The notes beneath the pieces were generated by a model that worked only from the letters and a program-made list of their open reading frames with translations, made no database searches and had not been told where the DNA came from. This document shows positions 29,182-38,767 of a stretch of DNA of 64,000 nucleotides, piece after piece. Within the stretch, counting starts at the first letter, position 1. Every line of letters starts with the position of its first letter. Location of the stretch: contig CAVZKY010000031.1 of NCBI GenBank assembly GCA_963775825.1, forward strand, positions 1 through 64,000, written 5' to 3'. This DNA is from Bog-532 sp963775825 (GTDB lineage: Bacteria > Actinomycetota > Actinomycetes > Streptosporangiales > Streptosporangiaceae). A program made the translations under genes and the position numbers.

Positions 29182-30759
29182 ATGGCGGAGCTCTTCAACG
29201 CATGTGAGTACCTGCTCGACCAGCGGCTGGCGGATGGGGACGGCCAGCGCATCGCGCTGACCGGGGTGGCCGGGGACCTGAGCTACGCGCAGCTGCACGA
29301 TCAGGTCTGCCGGACCGCCACCGGGCTGCGGGCGCTGGGCCTGCAGCCCGAGCAGCGGGTGCTCATGCTCATGGCGGACTCACCGCAGTTCGTCGTGGTC
29401 TACCTGGCCACCATGCGGATGGGCGCCATCCCGGTCCCGGTGTCCACGATGCTGCACGCGGACGGCGTCGCGGAGCTGCTGAACGACTCCCGGGCCCGGT
29501 TCCTCGCCATCACCCGGGAGTTCGCCGCGACCGCCGTCGAGGCCGCGGCGCTCGCGCCGGAGCTGGCCGGCCTCCTGGCCGACCAGCCAGCCGCCGGTGC
29601 GCCGGTCCCGGTGCATCTGCTGGGGGCGCTGGCCGCCGCGCCGTTCACCGAGACCGTGTACCCGACCAGCGCGGACTCCCCTGCGTTCTGGCTGTACACG
29701 TCGGGCACCACGGGCACGCCGAAGGCCGCCATGCACCGGCACGGCGCCATCGAGGTGGTGTGCGAGACCTACGGCGCCCAGGTACTGGGCATCCGCCGGG
29801 ACGACCGGTGCCTGTCCGCGGCCAAGGCATTCTTCGCCTACGGCCTCGGCAACTCGGTGCTGTTCCCGCTCTCGGCGGCGGCCTCGGCCGTGCTCGAGCC
29901 GAGCCCGTCCCGGCCGGATGTCATCGTTGACGCGGGCCAGAAGTACAACGCCACGCTGTTCTTCGCCGGCCCGACGTTTTTCGCGAACATGCTCCGCGCC
30001 GGGCTGCCGGCCGACGTTATGGCCGGAATCCGGCTGGCCGCCTCGGCCGGGGAAGCGCTCCCGGCCGCCCTGTACACCCGGTGGACGTCGCACTTCGGCC
30101 CGGACATCCTGGACGGCATCGGGATGACGGAGATGCTGCATATCTTCCTGTCCAACCGGGAGGGCACGGTCCGCCCCGGCAGCACCGGCGTCGCGGTGCC
30201 CGGCTATGACCTGCGCCTGCTGGACGAGAACGGGCACGAAGTCGAGCCGGGCACCCCTGGCACGCTGTTCGTCCGGGGCGCCTCGGCCGCGACCGGCTAC
30301 TGGTCCCGCTACCAGACCTCCCGCCAGGTCTTCCAGGGGGAATGGCTGCGCACCGGTGACAGCTACGTCCAGGACGCCGACGGGTACTACACCTGCCTGG
30401 GCCGGACCGGCGACATGCTCAAGGCCTCCGGCATCTGGGTGTCGCCGGCCGAGGTGGAAGCCCGGCTGTTCGCGCACGAGGCCGTGGCTCAGGCGGTCGT
30501 CGTGGCCGCCCCCGACGGCCACGGGCTGGAAAAGCCGGTCGCGTTCGTGATCTGTGAGCCGCGCCGCACGGTCACCGAGGCCGAGCTGATCGAGTTCTGC
30601 CGCCAGGCGCTGCCGTCGTTCAAGCGCCCGCGCAAGGTGGTGTTCGTGACCGCCTATCCCACCACGGCCACGGGCAAGGTCCGCCGCGTCGAGCTGCGCC
30701 GGATGGCCGCCAGGGTCTTCGTGCCCAGCGACCCGCCCACGGAAGCGGTGCCCAGCTAG
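29182..30759 (+). CDS. benzoate-CoA ligase-family enzyme
   Basis: 525 residues from the ATG at 29182 with GGAG six bases upstream; a TTG at 29170 is the longer option. The ANL-family motifs are complete: YTSGTTGTPKAAMH (P-loop), CLSAAKAFFAYGLGNSV (typical of benzoate and hydroxybenzoate ligases), GIGMTEMLHIF, WLRTGDSYVQDADG, GRTGDMLKASGIWVSP and the C-terminal Lys in TATGKVRR. The enzyme would activate benzoate or a ring-substituted benzoate with ATP and CoA, feeding BoxB. It is 63 bases after boxB and eleven before the acetyltransferase gene, so it belongs to the box operon. Confidence 0.9.
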   Translation: MAELFNACEYLLDQRLADGDGQRIALTGVAGDLSYAQLHDQVCRTATGLRALGLQPEQRVLMLMADSPQFVVVYLATMRMGAIPVPVSTMLHADGVAELLNDSRARFLAITREFAATAVEAAALAPELAGLLADQPAAGAPVPVHLLGALAAAPFTETVYPTSADSPAFWLYTSGTTGTPKAAMHRHGAIEVVCETYGAQVLGIRRDDRCLSAAKAFFAYGLGNSVLFPLSAAASAVLEPSPSRPDVIVDAGQKYNATLFFAGPTFFANMLRAGLPADVMAGIRLAASAGEALPAALYTRWTSHFGPDILDGIGMTEMLHIFLSNREGTVRPGSTGVAVPGYDLRLLDENGHEVEPGTPGTLFVRGASAATGYWSRYQTSRQVFQGEWLRTGDSYVQDADGYYTCLGRTGDMLKASGIWVSPAEVEARLFAHEAVAQAVVVAAPDGHGLEKPVAFVICEPRRTVTEAELIEFCRQALPSFKRPRKVVFVTAYPTTATGKVRRVELRRMAARVFVPSDPPTEAVPS

Positions 30760-30770
30760 GAGGCGTTTGC

Positions 30771-31202
30771 GTGCTGCACTGGACGAAGGAAGACACACCG
30801 CGCTGGGACGCCGCCAAGCAGCGGCTGTTCGGCCCCGAGGAGCTCGCCGCGACCGGGATGGTGGCGCCCGGGCCGGGATCGCCGATCGCCGACGAATGGT
30901 GGCATGTCACCAGCGACGATGGCGAGGTGGCCGGCTACGGCTGGCTGGACAGCGAATGGGGTGACGCCGAGATCACGTTCCTGGTCGGCCGGGACCGGCG
31001 CGGGGCCGGCATCGGGGGGTTCATCGTGGACCGGCTCGAGGAAGAGGCCGCCGGGCGGGGACTGAACTACATCTACAACGTGGTCCCGCCGACGCATCCC
31101 GACCCGTCCTGGATGACGCGCTGGCTGACCAGCCACGGATTCGCCCCAGGCCACGGCGACCTGCGCCGCCAGGTCCGGCACGCCCGGACAGCCACGTCCT
31201 GA
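30771..31202 (+). CDS. GNAT-family acetyltransferase
   Basis: 143 residues from a GTG whose ribosome binding site AGGAGG overlaps the stop of the ligase gene. The acetyl-CoA loop is seen as GRDRRGAGIGGFIVDRL after a beta-strand AEITFLV, with a C-terminal WLTSHGFAPGHG segment. The substrate is unknown. Acetylation of the adjacent CoA ligase is a known way of controlling such enzymes, and an operon partner could do this, but that is only a suggestion. Confidence 0.8.
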   Translation: MLHWTKEDTPRWDAAKQRLFGPEELAATGMVAPGPGSPIADEWWHVTSDDGEVAGYGWLDSEWGDAEITFLVGRDRRGAGIGGFIVDRLEEEAAGRGLNYIYNVVPPTHPDPSWMTRWLTSHGFAPGHGDLRRQVRHARTATS

Positions 31203-31239
31203 CCGCCGGTCACTCCTGCTGAGGTGTCATGCAGGTCAG

Positions 31240-31347
31240 GTACCGGTAATCCCGGACGGCGCGCTGGTACTGATCTCGATGCTGGCCGCCAACCGGGACG
31301 CGGAGCGGTTCGCCAGCCTGTCCTCGCTGCCGGTCCGGCTGGCCTGA
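31240..31347 (+). pseudogene. relic of a cytochrome P450 gene
   Basis: About 35 codons read VPVIPDGALVLISMLAANRD followed by AERFAS and a stop. IP-x-G-x-x-V-L and ANRDxxxF are the conserved segments between the ExxR and heme-loop regions of bacterial P450s. Neither the N-terminal two-thirds nor the heme-binding Cys loop is present here, so only an internal scrap remains. Confidence 0.6.
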
Positions 31348-31425
31348 CGCCGCCCGTCGCGGTATCAATGTGCTACGGTGGGTTCCCCGGGGCCGCCGGA
31401 CGAGCCCTGAGGAGGGGACGCTGAC

Positions 31426-32408
31426 ATGGGCGGCATCGTCGGCCTCGGCGGCGGGACCGGCGCGGCCCGGCTGTGGGAGGCGCTGGCCGTACCCGCTCGC
31501 GGCGGCCGCGGGCCGCTGGCCCTGGTGCTGAACACAGCGAACGACCTGCGGCTGCACGGGCTGCGGATCTGCCCCGACATCGACACCGTGCTCTACGCGC
31601 TGTCGGGCCGCCTGGACGCCCGGCCGGGGCTGGGGGCTGCGGGACGAGTCGTTCCGCTGCCTGGCGGCGCTGGCCGGTGCTTGGCAGGGCGGCCTGGTTC
31701 CGCCTTGGCGACCGGGACCTGGCCACGCATCTGTACCGGACCGGGCTGCTCCGCGACGGGGCCAGCCTCACCGAGGTGACCAGGAGGCTGGCGGAATCGT
31801 CCGGCATCACGGCCCGGATCCTGCCGATGAGCGATGACGACGTGACCACCGTGGTCGTGGGCGTGGACGGGCGGCTGCTGCACTATCAGGAGTACCTCGT
31901 GCGCGAGCAGGCCGCGCCTGCCGTGCGCGGGGTCCGGCTTCGAGGGAATCGGCCAGGCGAGGCCCGCGCCGGGCGTGCTCGCGGCCATCGAATCGGCCAC
32001 TCACATCGTGCTCGGCCCGGCCAACCCGGTGGCAGGCCTGCTGCCCATCCTCGGTCTGCCCGGTGTGACCGAGACGCTGCGGCAGCACCGGGACCGGGTC
32101 ACCGCCATCTCGCCGATCGTGGTCGGCGCGGCCAGCGCCGGCCCGGGGGAGAAGCTGCGCAGCCACAGCCGGGCCGCGCTGCTGGCCTCGGTCGGCCTGC
32201 CCGCCACGGCGTCCGGGGTGGCCCGGCTGTACCGGGACGTCTGCACCCGGTTCGTCTACGACCCGGCCGACCGCGCGAGGCCGCGGGCATAGCCGACTAC
32301 GGCCTGGAGCCGGTGCCCGCGCCCCTGCCGGCCGCCCAGGATGCGGATCGTGCTCCCCTGCTGGCCGCGATCCTCGGGGACAGTCCCTCAGCCCGCGTGA
32401 CCGGCTAG
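31426..32408 (+). pseudogene. cofD: 2-phospho-L-lactate transferase CofD, four apparent frameshifts
   Basis: The start follows GAGGAGG. Family segments are found in order: MGGIVGLGGGTGAARLWEAL, LNTANDLRLHGLRICPDIDT, GLRDESFRCLAALAGAW, AWFRLGDRDLATHL, ILPMSDDDVTTVV, ARPAPGVLAAIESATHIVLG, LLPILGLPGVTETLR, and a C-terminal AAGIADYGLEPVP. CofD joins the lactate-derived moiety to Fo in F420 synthesis. Frame changes are placed near 31618-31621 (extra base), 31687-31689 (extra G), 31936-31938 (extra base) and 32270 (missing base). No stop codons or substitutions accompany them, which points to sequence error. The 3' end overlaps the convergent MmyB-type gene. Confidence 0.82.
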
Positions 32409-33017
32409 CTGGCGGCGGCCCCTCGCGCTGGAGATGTCCGCGGTGGAGGTGCTTGCGGTGGAAAGGGCCTGCAGCCGGGGCAGCTTGGCCGCGGTCGCGA
32501 CGTCGGCGGGGGTGTAGCCCACCGCGACCAGGCCGTCCTCCCGCGGCTCGGCCCACAGGTGGAAGCGGGCCAGCCGCAGCCGTCCGGCCACCGGGTGCAC
32601 GAAACGCTCCGGCACGCTGCCGTAGTCGGCGGTGCTGCTGTCCTGTTCCCACAGCCGGGAAAATTCAGGCGAGGCCTCCCGCAGCCGGGCCAGCAGCGCG
32701 GTCCAGGCGGCCTCGCTGCCGTGCCGGGTCATCGCCGCGCGGAACCGGCCGACGATCAGGGCCGCGCCGTCCTCCCAGTCCGGCCGCAGGTCCCGCAGGG
32801 CCGGATCGGTGAAGTACAGCAGGGCCGCGTTCCGGTTCCGGACCGGGACCGATTCCAGCCCGAACAGAGCGTCGTAGCTGCGGTTGAAGGCCAGGATGTC
32901 CCAGCGCGCGTTCTGCACCGCGGCCGGGTACGGCTCCACCTGGCGGAGCAGGGCGTGCAGGAAGGCGGGCACTGCGGTCATCCCGGGCTGGCTGGTGCGT
33001 TCCTGCAGTGAGATCAT
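32388..33017 (-). CDS. MmyB-type ligand-binding protein lacking its HTH
   Basis: 209 residues. The sequence matches only the C-terminal half of MmyB-type XRE regulators: YPAAVQNARWDILAFNRSYD, ALLYFTDPALRDLRPDWED, EASPEFSRLWEQDSSTADYG, RLRLARFHLW and a VGYTPAD tail. In full-length family members, such as the one at 62021-62845, an N-terminal helix-turn-helix of about 90 residues comes first. Here the product starts MISLQERTSQPG and I find no HTH in any frame for 140 bases upstream. It may bind a small ligand, possibly a fatty acid as known for the family, without binding DNA itself, or it may be a decayed regulator. Confidence 0.75.
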   Translation of the reverse strand: MISLQERTSQPGMTAVPAFLHALLRQVEPYPAAVQNARWDILAFNRSYDALFGLESVPVRNRNAALLYFTDPALRDLRPDWEDGAALIVGRFRAAMTRHGSEAAWTALLARLREASPEFSRLWEQDSSTADYGSVPERFVHPVAGRLRLARFHLWAEPREDGLVAVGYTPADVATAAKLPRLQALSTASTSTADISSARGRRQLAGHAG

Positions 33018-33156
33018 GATTCCCCTGGTCCGCGGCGGGCTCTCGATGGCCGGGAAGCAGCACCCACATAACTGCCTCTACTGCTATCTACGGGCCAGAT
33101 CGCCCCAAGGATCGCCGGTGCGGAGAAAATGTTCAAAACTCCCGGAACGGGCCGGC

Positions 33157-34867
33157 TCAGGATGAGACCAGTGGCCGCAGCAACCGGACGGGCGGCGAGC
33201 CGTGCGCGAGCATACGGTCGTGGATCTCCGCCTCCGCCGCGTCCGGCTTGACCACCCGCAGCTCACCGGCCAGGTCGGCGACCTCGGTGAACCCGACGTA
33301 GTAGGTGGACAGCTGGGCCGAGGTGAGCAGGGCGCGGCGCCATTTGCCCGCCGCCTCGCCCTCCTCCTGGTATCCGCGCCCCGTCATCAGCGCCATGGCC
33401 TCGGCTTCGGTCATGCCGTGCCCGTGCACCCGGGCGTCCAGGATGGCGTTGATGATCATACGGAGCTGCATCTTGAGCTGCTGCATCCGGACGGCGCGCG
33501 GATCTCCTTCGCCCGGATAGCCGTGCTCCGCCATGACCTGCTCGGCGTAGACCGCCCAGCCTTCCACGAACGAGCCGGACCGCAGCGCGGCCCGGATCGC
33601 CGTGGCGGAGCCGCTGAACCTGCGGGAGTGCTGGAGCTGCAGGTAGTGGCCCGGCATCGCCTCGTGGACCATCAGGTTGTGCAGCATGTGCCGGTTGTAT
33701 TCGCGGTAGAACGAGGCGACCCGCTGCGCGGGCCAGTCCGCTGGGGTGGGGGAGATGGCGATGAAGGTCGGCATCGGCGCCGTCTCCAGCGGCCCGGGCG
33801 AATCGCAGTAGGCCACCGCGACGCCGCGGTCGATCTCCGGCATCTCGATCACCTCGACCGGGTCGTCGAACATCGAGACCAGCCGGTTCTGCCGGACGAA
33901 GGAGGTCTGTGCGGCGAGCGCGCTGCGGCCGAACGGCAGGATGTTCGTGTCATCGGGCGCCTCGGCGGCCAGCTGGCCGAGGACCTCCCGGACGACCGGA
34001 TCGCTCTCGGCCGCCGCCCGGCCGGGGCCGCCGCCCCGGCTGTTGGCGGCCGGCGATCTCGGCCGCCAGCGCCGCGATCTCCTCGCTGACCCGGTCCAGG
34101 TCGGCGTGCGCCCGGGCCAGGATGGCGTCCGCGTCGGCCTGGGTGTTCAGGGTCAGGGACAGCTTCCGCGCGAACAGCTCGGCGCCGATCCGCGGGTCCG
34201 CGAACCCGCCGTCCGCGGCACCCTCGCTGAGCCGCGCGGACAGCCATGTGCGGTGCCCGGCCAGCGCGTCCAGAGCGGCCGGGCGCACGGCGGCGATGTT
34301 GTCGCCGCATTCCGGCGCTTCCCGCAGGGCAGCGTCGATCACGTCGGTGACCAGGGCGATCGTGCCCGAGAATTGGGCGATCGCGGTCTCCAGGTGCACC
34401 TTTGGCATGGGTCCCAGCAGCTGCCGGGCGGCGGCCAGGGCCGCGGGGGTCCCGGCCAGCCGGCCGGCGACCGAGGCGAGGCGATCCGGCAACGGGGCGA
34501 AGTCCCGGGCGAGCAGCCCGTAGATGGCCCGGCCCGGGTTGGCCAGCAGCGGGTTCCAGTCGTGCTCACGCAGCTCGTCATGCTCGAAGATCTGCCGGGC
34601 CACGTCGTCCGCCATCATGGCCGCGTCCACCTGGTGCTCCGGCGCCAGCGCGGAGGTCTCCACCGCGCCGAGCGCGGCCGCCCAGCGATCCAGGGCCTGC
34701 CGGTCGGCCGCGAGCGCGTCAGCGGTGAAGCTGGCCAGCTGGGCGTCGAACCGGTGGTCACCTAGCTCGGTCGCGGCGTCCGGATGCCGTTCCGCCCGGT
34801 CGTCCAGGTAGCCCGCGGCCAGCTGGGCAAATTCATAATCAACCGGCTGATCACGGTGATCGTTCAC
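33157..34867 (-). pseudogene. DUF885 peptidase-like protein, one-base frameshift
   Basis: About 570 codons. The first part (MNDHRDQPVDYEFAQLAAGY... to ...SEEIAALAAEI) and the second part (AAAESDPVVREV..., MFDDPVEVIEMPEI) match the DUF885 family, and the change of frame near 34055 needs the loss of one base in a GC-rich run. The metal-site motif HEAMPGHYLQ and the later SFVEGWAVYAEQVMAE are present in the second part, as expected for the zincin-like DUF885 proteins. The reaction is unproven for the family. Its start overlaps the STAS gene by 17 bases, so the two are probably coupled. Confidence 0.8.
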
Positions 34868-35300
34868 AGCGCCTCCGGCCTAATCTATCGTCCCCCTCGC
34901 GGGCTAGCTCGCAGCGGGCGGCCAGGCCGGTGAGCTCCAGGATGCGCCGGACCTCGGCGCAGGGGCGGCGCAGCACGGGGCGCTGGCCGTCCGGCAGCGA
35001 GCGGTCCGTCCCGGCGATCAGCCGGGCGGCCGCGCAGTCCATGAAGGTGACCCGGGTCAGGTCGAAGACCAGCCGCTGCGGCCGCTGAGCCAGGATCTGC
35101 TCCAGGTGCTCCGCCAGCGACGGCGTACTGAGCAGGTCCAGTTCTCCGCTGATCACGATCGTGGCCGTCCCGGCGGCCAGGTGCGGCCGGACCGACAGGT
35201 GCCGGGCGTGCGCGAACCGGTGCGAGGGGCGGTCGTCGTGGCGATAGTGGTGGCTGTGATGTCGGCGGATAAGCCGGTAAGCAGGGTGAGACCAGTTCAT
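34851..35300 (-). CDS. STAS-domain anti-sigma factor antagonist-like protein
   Basis: 149 residues from the ATG at 35300, which has GGGAG just upstream; the frame is open to 35393. A His/Arg-rich N-terminus precedes a STAS domain: TATIVISGELDLLSTPSLAE, RLVFDLTRVTFMDCAAARLI, then a C-terminal LELTGLAARCELA. In phosphoregulated STAS proteins the segment after the Asp is SSG, with Ser as the switch; here it is CAAA, so this copy cannot be switched by an anti-sigma kinase at that site. It overlaps the downstream DUF885 gene. Confidence 0.78.
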   Translation of the reverse strand: MNWSHPAYRLIRRHHSHHYRHDDRPSHRFAHARHLSVRPHLAAGTATIVISGELDLLSTPSLAEHLEQILAQRPQRLVFDLTRVTFMDCAAARLIAGTDRSLPDGQRPVLRRPCAEVRRILELTGLAARCELAREGDDRLGRRRCERSP

Positions 35301-35460
35301 GGGACTCCCGCGCGCAATGGCGCGACGCAGAATCCGGGCCTGGTGCTGCCAGGGGGCGCTCGTCCGGGGGAGCCGGGGGTGCGGGGCCAGCATCGGCGCG
35401 GGAAGGGCCGCGGGAGTCTGGGCGGCGTGACCTCCCCAGTATGCCCCAGTTCGGCAGGGG

Positions 35461-36475
35461 TTAGCGCAGCCGTTCGGGGGCGGTCAGCAGGCCGCTGCGC
35501 TTGATCGTCCGCATGACCGGGATGCTCTCCACCTGATTCACGCCGGGCAGCAGCGCGATCCGGGTGGTCAGGTACTCGTACAGGGCCTCCGTATCGGCGG
35601 AGAGCACCGAGGCGTAGAGGTTGGCGGGGCCGGTCGTCGCGGCGACGTAGGCGGTCTCTGGATGGCCGGCCAGCGCCTCGCCGGCCGCGCTGAGCTGGGC
35701 CGGGCTGACCGACAGCCAGAGCACGGCCCGGACCGTGAGGTCCAGCAGTGACTGGTGGAAGTCGACGTCGAAGTACAGCGTGCCGCTCGCCCGGAGGTCG
35801 GCGATCCGCCGCCGGACGGTGGTCTGTGACCAGCCGGTGGCCGCCGCGAGGTCGCTGAACGTCGTCCGGCCGTCCATCTCCAGCGTCGCCAGCAGCGGCC
35901 GGTCCTCCGCGCTGATCCGGCCCGGCCGGTCCTGGAGACGGTCCGGCGGGCGGCCGGCCCGGTGCCGGGCGGAGCGCCGCCACCTGGCCGGCCGTCAGGC
36001 CGCCACTCTTGTTGATCAGGCTCAGCACCCCGCCGAAGAACGTGTGCAGGACGCACTGCGCGGTCATCGCCGTCACGCCCGGGCTGCGCGGCAGGGTGTC
36101 GAGGAGCAGGTGGCTGTCATCCTCCCCGGTCCGGGTCCGCACCACGCGGTGATTTCGGTGCCGCCCGAGGTCAGGCTGATCCAGGCCGTGTCCGGCCGCC
36201 GGGCGAGTGCCTCGGCGACGGCCGTGGCGGCGTTGGGCGTGCACTGGACCCGCACGATCCACGAGGTCAGGCCGATCAGATCAGGATCCACCAGCCCGCG
36301 TACGCGCAGCATTCCGGCCGAACGCAGCCGGCTGTAGCGCCGCGCGATGGTCTGATCCGAGACGCCGAGCACGTCCGCGATCAGGCTGAACGATGCGCGG
36401 CCGTCGATCTGCAGCGCGTGCAGACTGGATGTCCAGCAGATCAGGCATCGGATTCCGCACAGTCGGCCTTGGCAT
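35461..36475 (-). pseudogene. double-module Lrp/AsnC regulator with several frameshifts
   Basis: Two AsnC-type helix-turn-helix modules occur in one gene: LQIDGRASFSLIADVLGVSD with QTIARRYSRLRSAGML near 36400-36300, and MDGRTTFSDLAAATGWSQTT with VRRRIADLRASG near 35877-35790. Each is followed by its sensing half (VQCTPNAATAVAEALARRPD; VLWLSVSPAQLSAAGEALAG and GVNQVESIPVMRTIKRSGLL). Tandem Lrp proteins of about 330 residues are usual in actinomycetes. The reading frame changes near 36428, 36150 and 35950. Start at the ATG 36475. It is divergent from an MFS exporter gene, the likely target. Confidence 0.78.
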
Positions 36476-36617
36476 GTCGATATCAGCCGGATTCTGGGCC
36501 TCGTGATGACGGGCTATGCAGGCCTGGCGAGGGTTGATTACGAGCAAGTGACTTACCCCGCAAGGCGGCGTAATCCGCACAGCTGACCGTCCCGGATGCC
36601 CCCTGATCGGAGACCAC

Positions 36618-38107
36618 ATGCCTGCTTTCCCCGTCCGTCACGCGGCCGGTGGCGCCGCTGGCCGCCATCTGCCTCGGGACCTTCATGCTGCTCGTCGACG
36701 TGACGATCGTGGGCGTCGCCCTGCCGCAGATGTCGCGTGACCTGCACACCCAGCTCGCCTCCCTGCAGTGGGTGGTCGACGCCTACGCTCTCGCCCTGGC
36801 CGCGCTGCTGCTGCTGAGCGGGTCGCTGCGCGGACCGTTCGGCGCCGGCGGCTGTTCCAGACGGCCTGCCTGTTCGCCGCCGCGTCCCTGGCGTCGGCGC
36901 TGGCGCCGGACGCCGGCCTGCTGATCGCGGCGCGGGCCGTCCAGGGCGCCGGGGCGGCGGCCATGTTCGCCACGAACACCGCGTTGCTCAACGCCGCCTA
37001 CGGGGCCGCGACCGCGCGGTCGCGTTCGGCGTCTGGGGGGCGATCAACGGCGCGGCCGCCGCCATCGCCCCCGTGCCTCGGCGGCCTGCTGATCGCGGCC
37101 GCGGGCTGGCGGGCCATCTTCCTGGTCAACCTGCCTATCGCGGTCGTAGCGGGGTGCTGACCCAGCGCGTCGTGGCCGAGTCGCCGGCCATCCGGCCCGG
37201 TCGACTGGGCGGCGCGGCGTTCTTCACGGTGGCGCCGCGGCACTGACCTCGGCCTGATCCACGGCGGGGACAACGGCTGGGACACCGCTGCCACCCTCGG
37301 CGCCTTCGCGGTGGCCCGTCGCCCTGCTCGTCTTCCTCGCGGTGGAACGGCGCCGCGCGCATGCCCTGCTCGACCTGGCCCTGTTCCGGCGCCTGTCCTT
37401 CAGCACGCTGATGGCCGTCGGGGTCCTGCTCACGGCGTGCGCGTTCGCCCCACCATCTACACCCAGCTCTGGCTGCAGTCCGTACTCAACCTGACCGCGA
37501 TCGGCGCGGGCCTGGTCCTGCTCCCGATGGCCGGGATCGCCTTCGTCGTCGCCGCGGCGGCCGGGCGGTTCATGCACGGGATGGCGCCGAGGTTCCCGCT
37601 CGGGGTCGGGCTGCTGCTGATCGGCGCCGGCGCTCTGCTGCGCGTCACGATGACCGCCCAGTCGGGCTGGACGGTCCTGATCCCTGGCCTGGCCGTCACC
37701 GGCGTGGGGTCGGGCTCGCCTCCCCGGTACTGGTGTCCGCCGCGCTCGCCGCCGTGCCCCGGCCGCGGTCCGGCATGGCCAGCGGCGCCGTGAACACGTT
37801 CCGCCAGGTCGGTTACGCCCTCGGCATCGCGGCGTTCGGCTCGGTGTTCGCCGGCCGTATCCGCACGCCGATGACCGGCAGCGGCCTGTTCCGCGACCCG
37901 GCGGCCGCGGCCGCGCAGGCCAGCCAGGGCGGCGAGCAGGCCCTGATCGCCACTCCGCCGCGGCCCGCCGCGGCCAGCCACGTCGTGCACGCCGCGTACG
38001 CCAGCGGCCAGAACTCCGTCTACCTGGCCGCCGGGATCGCCGCCGTGGCCGGCGGGGTGCTGGTGCTCGCCTTCATCCGCCCCGAGCGCCTGCCCCGGCC
38101 GTGCTGA
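36618..38107 (+). pseudogene. DHA2-type MFS drug exporter with many frameshifts
   Basis: Segments of an EmrB/QacA-type transporter appear in order across all three frames: FMLLVDVTIVGVALPQMSRD, LQWVVDAYALALAALLLLSG, FQTACLFAAASLASALAPD, AARAVQGAGAAAMFATNTAL, AVAFGVWGAINGAAAAIAP, GGLLIAAAGWRAIFLVNLPI, IYTQLWLQSVLNLTAIGAGL and MASGAVNTFRQVGYALGIAA. The D-x-T motif in the first helix and VNTFRQVG in the C-terminal half are typical. At least six single-base shifts lie between 36625 and 37720. ATG 36618 with CGGAGA before it is the likely start. The gene is divergent from the Lrp regulator. Confidence 0.75.
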
Positions 38108-38225
38108 GCCCCGGAACCGCCAGCCGGCAGGTACCGCGCCGCTGACCCGCGCGCGATCATCCCGGCCCGGCGCCAGCGGCGCTGCGGCCCGTGTCCTGGC
38201 GCCCGGGGGCCGTGAACCTGGACCC

Positions 38226-38743
38226 ATGTATGCGACACGGATCTCCCGGCATATCAACGCTCTCCGCGCCGCGGCTGTCTACCGAGCACTTCTCGATGCG
38301 GACGCCAACGCGGAAGTGGCGGGTGCCGGACGGATATGACCAGCTACGTACACGAGCTGGAGCGCCCGCAGGGGGCGGCTGCTTCCGGGTCTCGCCTCGG
38401 CGATGCGCCGACCGGAACCGGCGAGTGGAGACTGCAGACCGACACGTACCACGGCCACTTCGCCAGCTCGTACCGGACAAGTCAGGTCGTCGAGGTACTG
38501 GAGTTCAAGACAGCCGATCCGGGCCTGCGCCAGCGAGATGACGCTGACCACGACGCTGACCGACGCGGACGGCGGCACCGACGTCCTGGTCGTCGCACGA
38601 GAACACCGGACAGCGTGCCCGCCGGGACGACGGACCGGCACCCGGATGCTCTGGACAACCTCGCCCGCCTGGTCGAGGCGGAGCCTGCGGCCGCGGGCCC
38701 ACCGCCGTCAGCCGCACCGGCTGCGATGCGCACCCGAGGCTGA
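38226..38743 (+). pseudogene. SRPBCC (AHSA1-like) protein with several frameshifts
   Basis: The start MYATRISRHINALRAAAVYR is a classic AHSA1/START-type N-terminus. Later family segments occur in other frames: RWRVPDG, MTSYVHELE, TGTGEWRLQTDTYHGHF, QVVEVLEFKTADPGLR, MTLTTTLTDADGGTDVLVV and DALDNLARLVEAE. At least four frame changes in 500 bases are needed. The family binds hydrophobic ligands or assists stress-related chaperones. End position is taken from the last frame and is approximate. Confidence 0.65.
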
Positions 38744-38767
38744 CAGGGGGCGTTTCCCGGGGCACCC

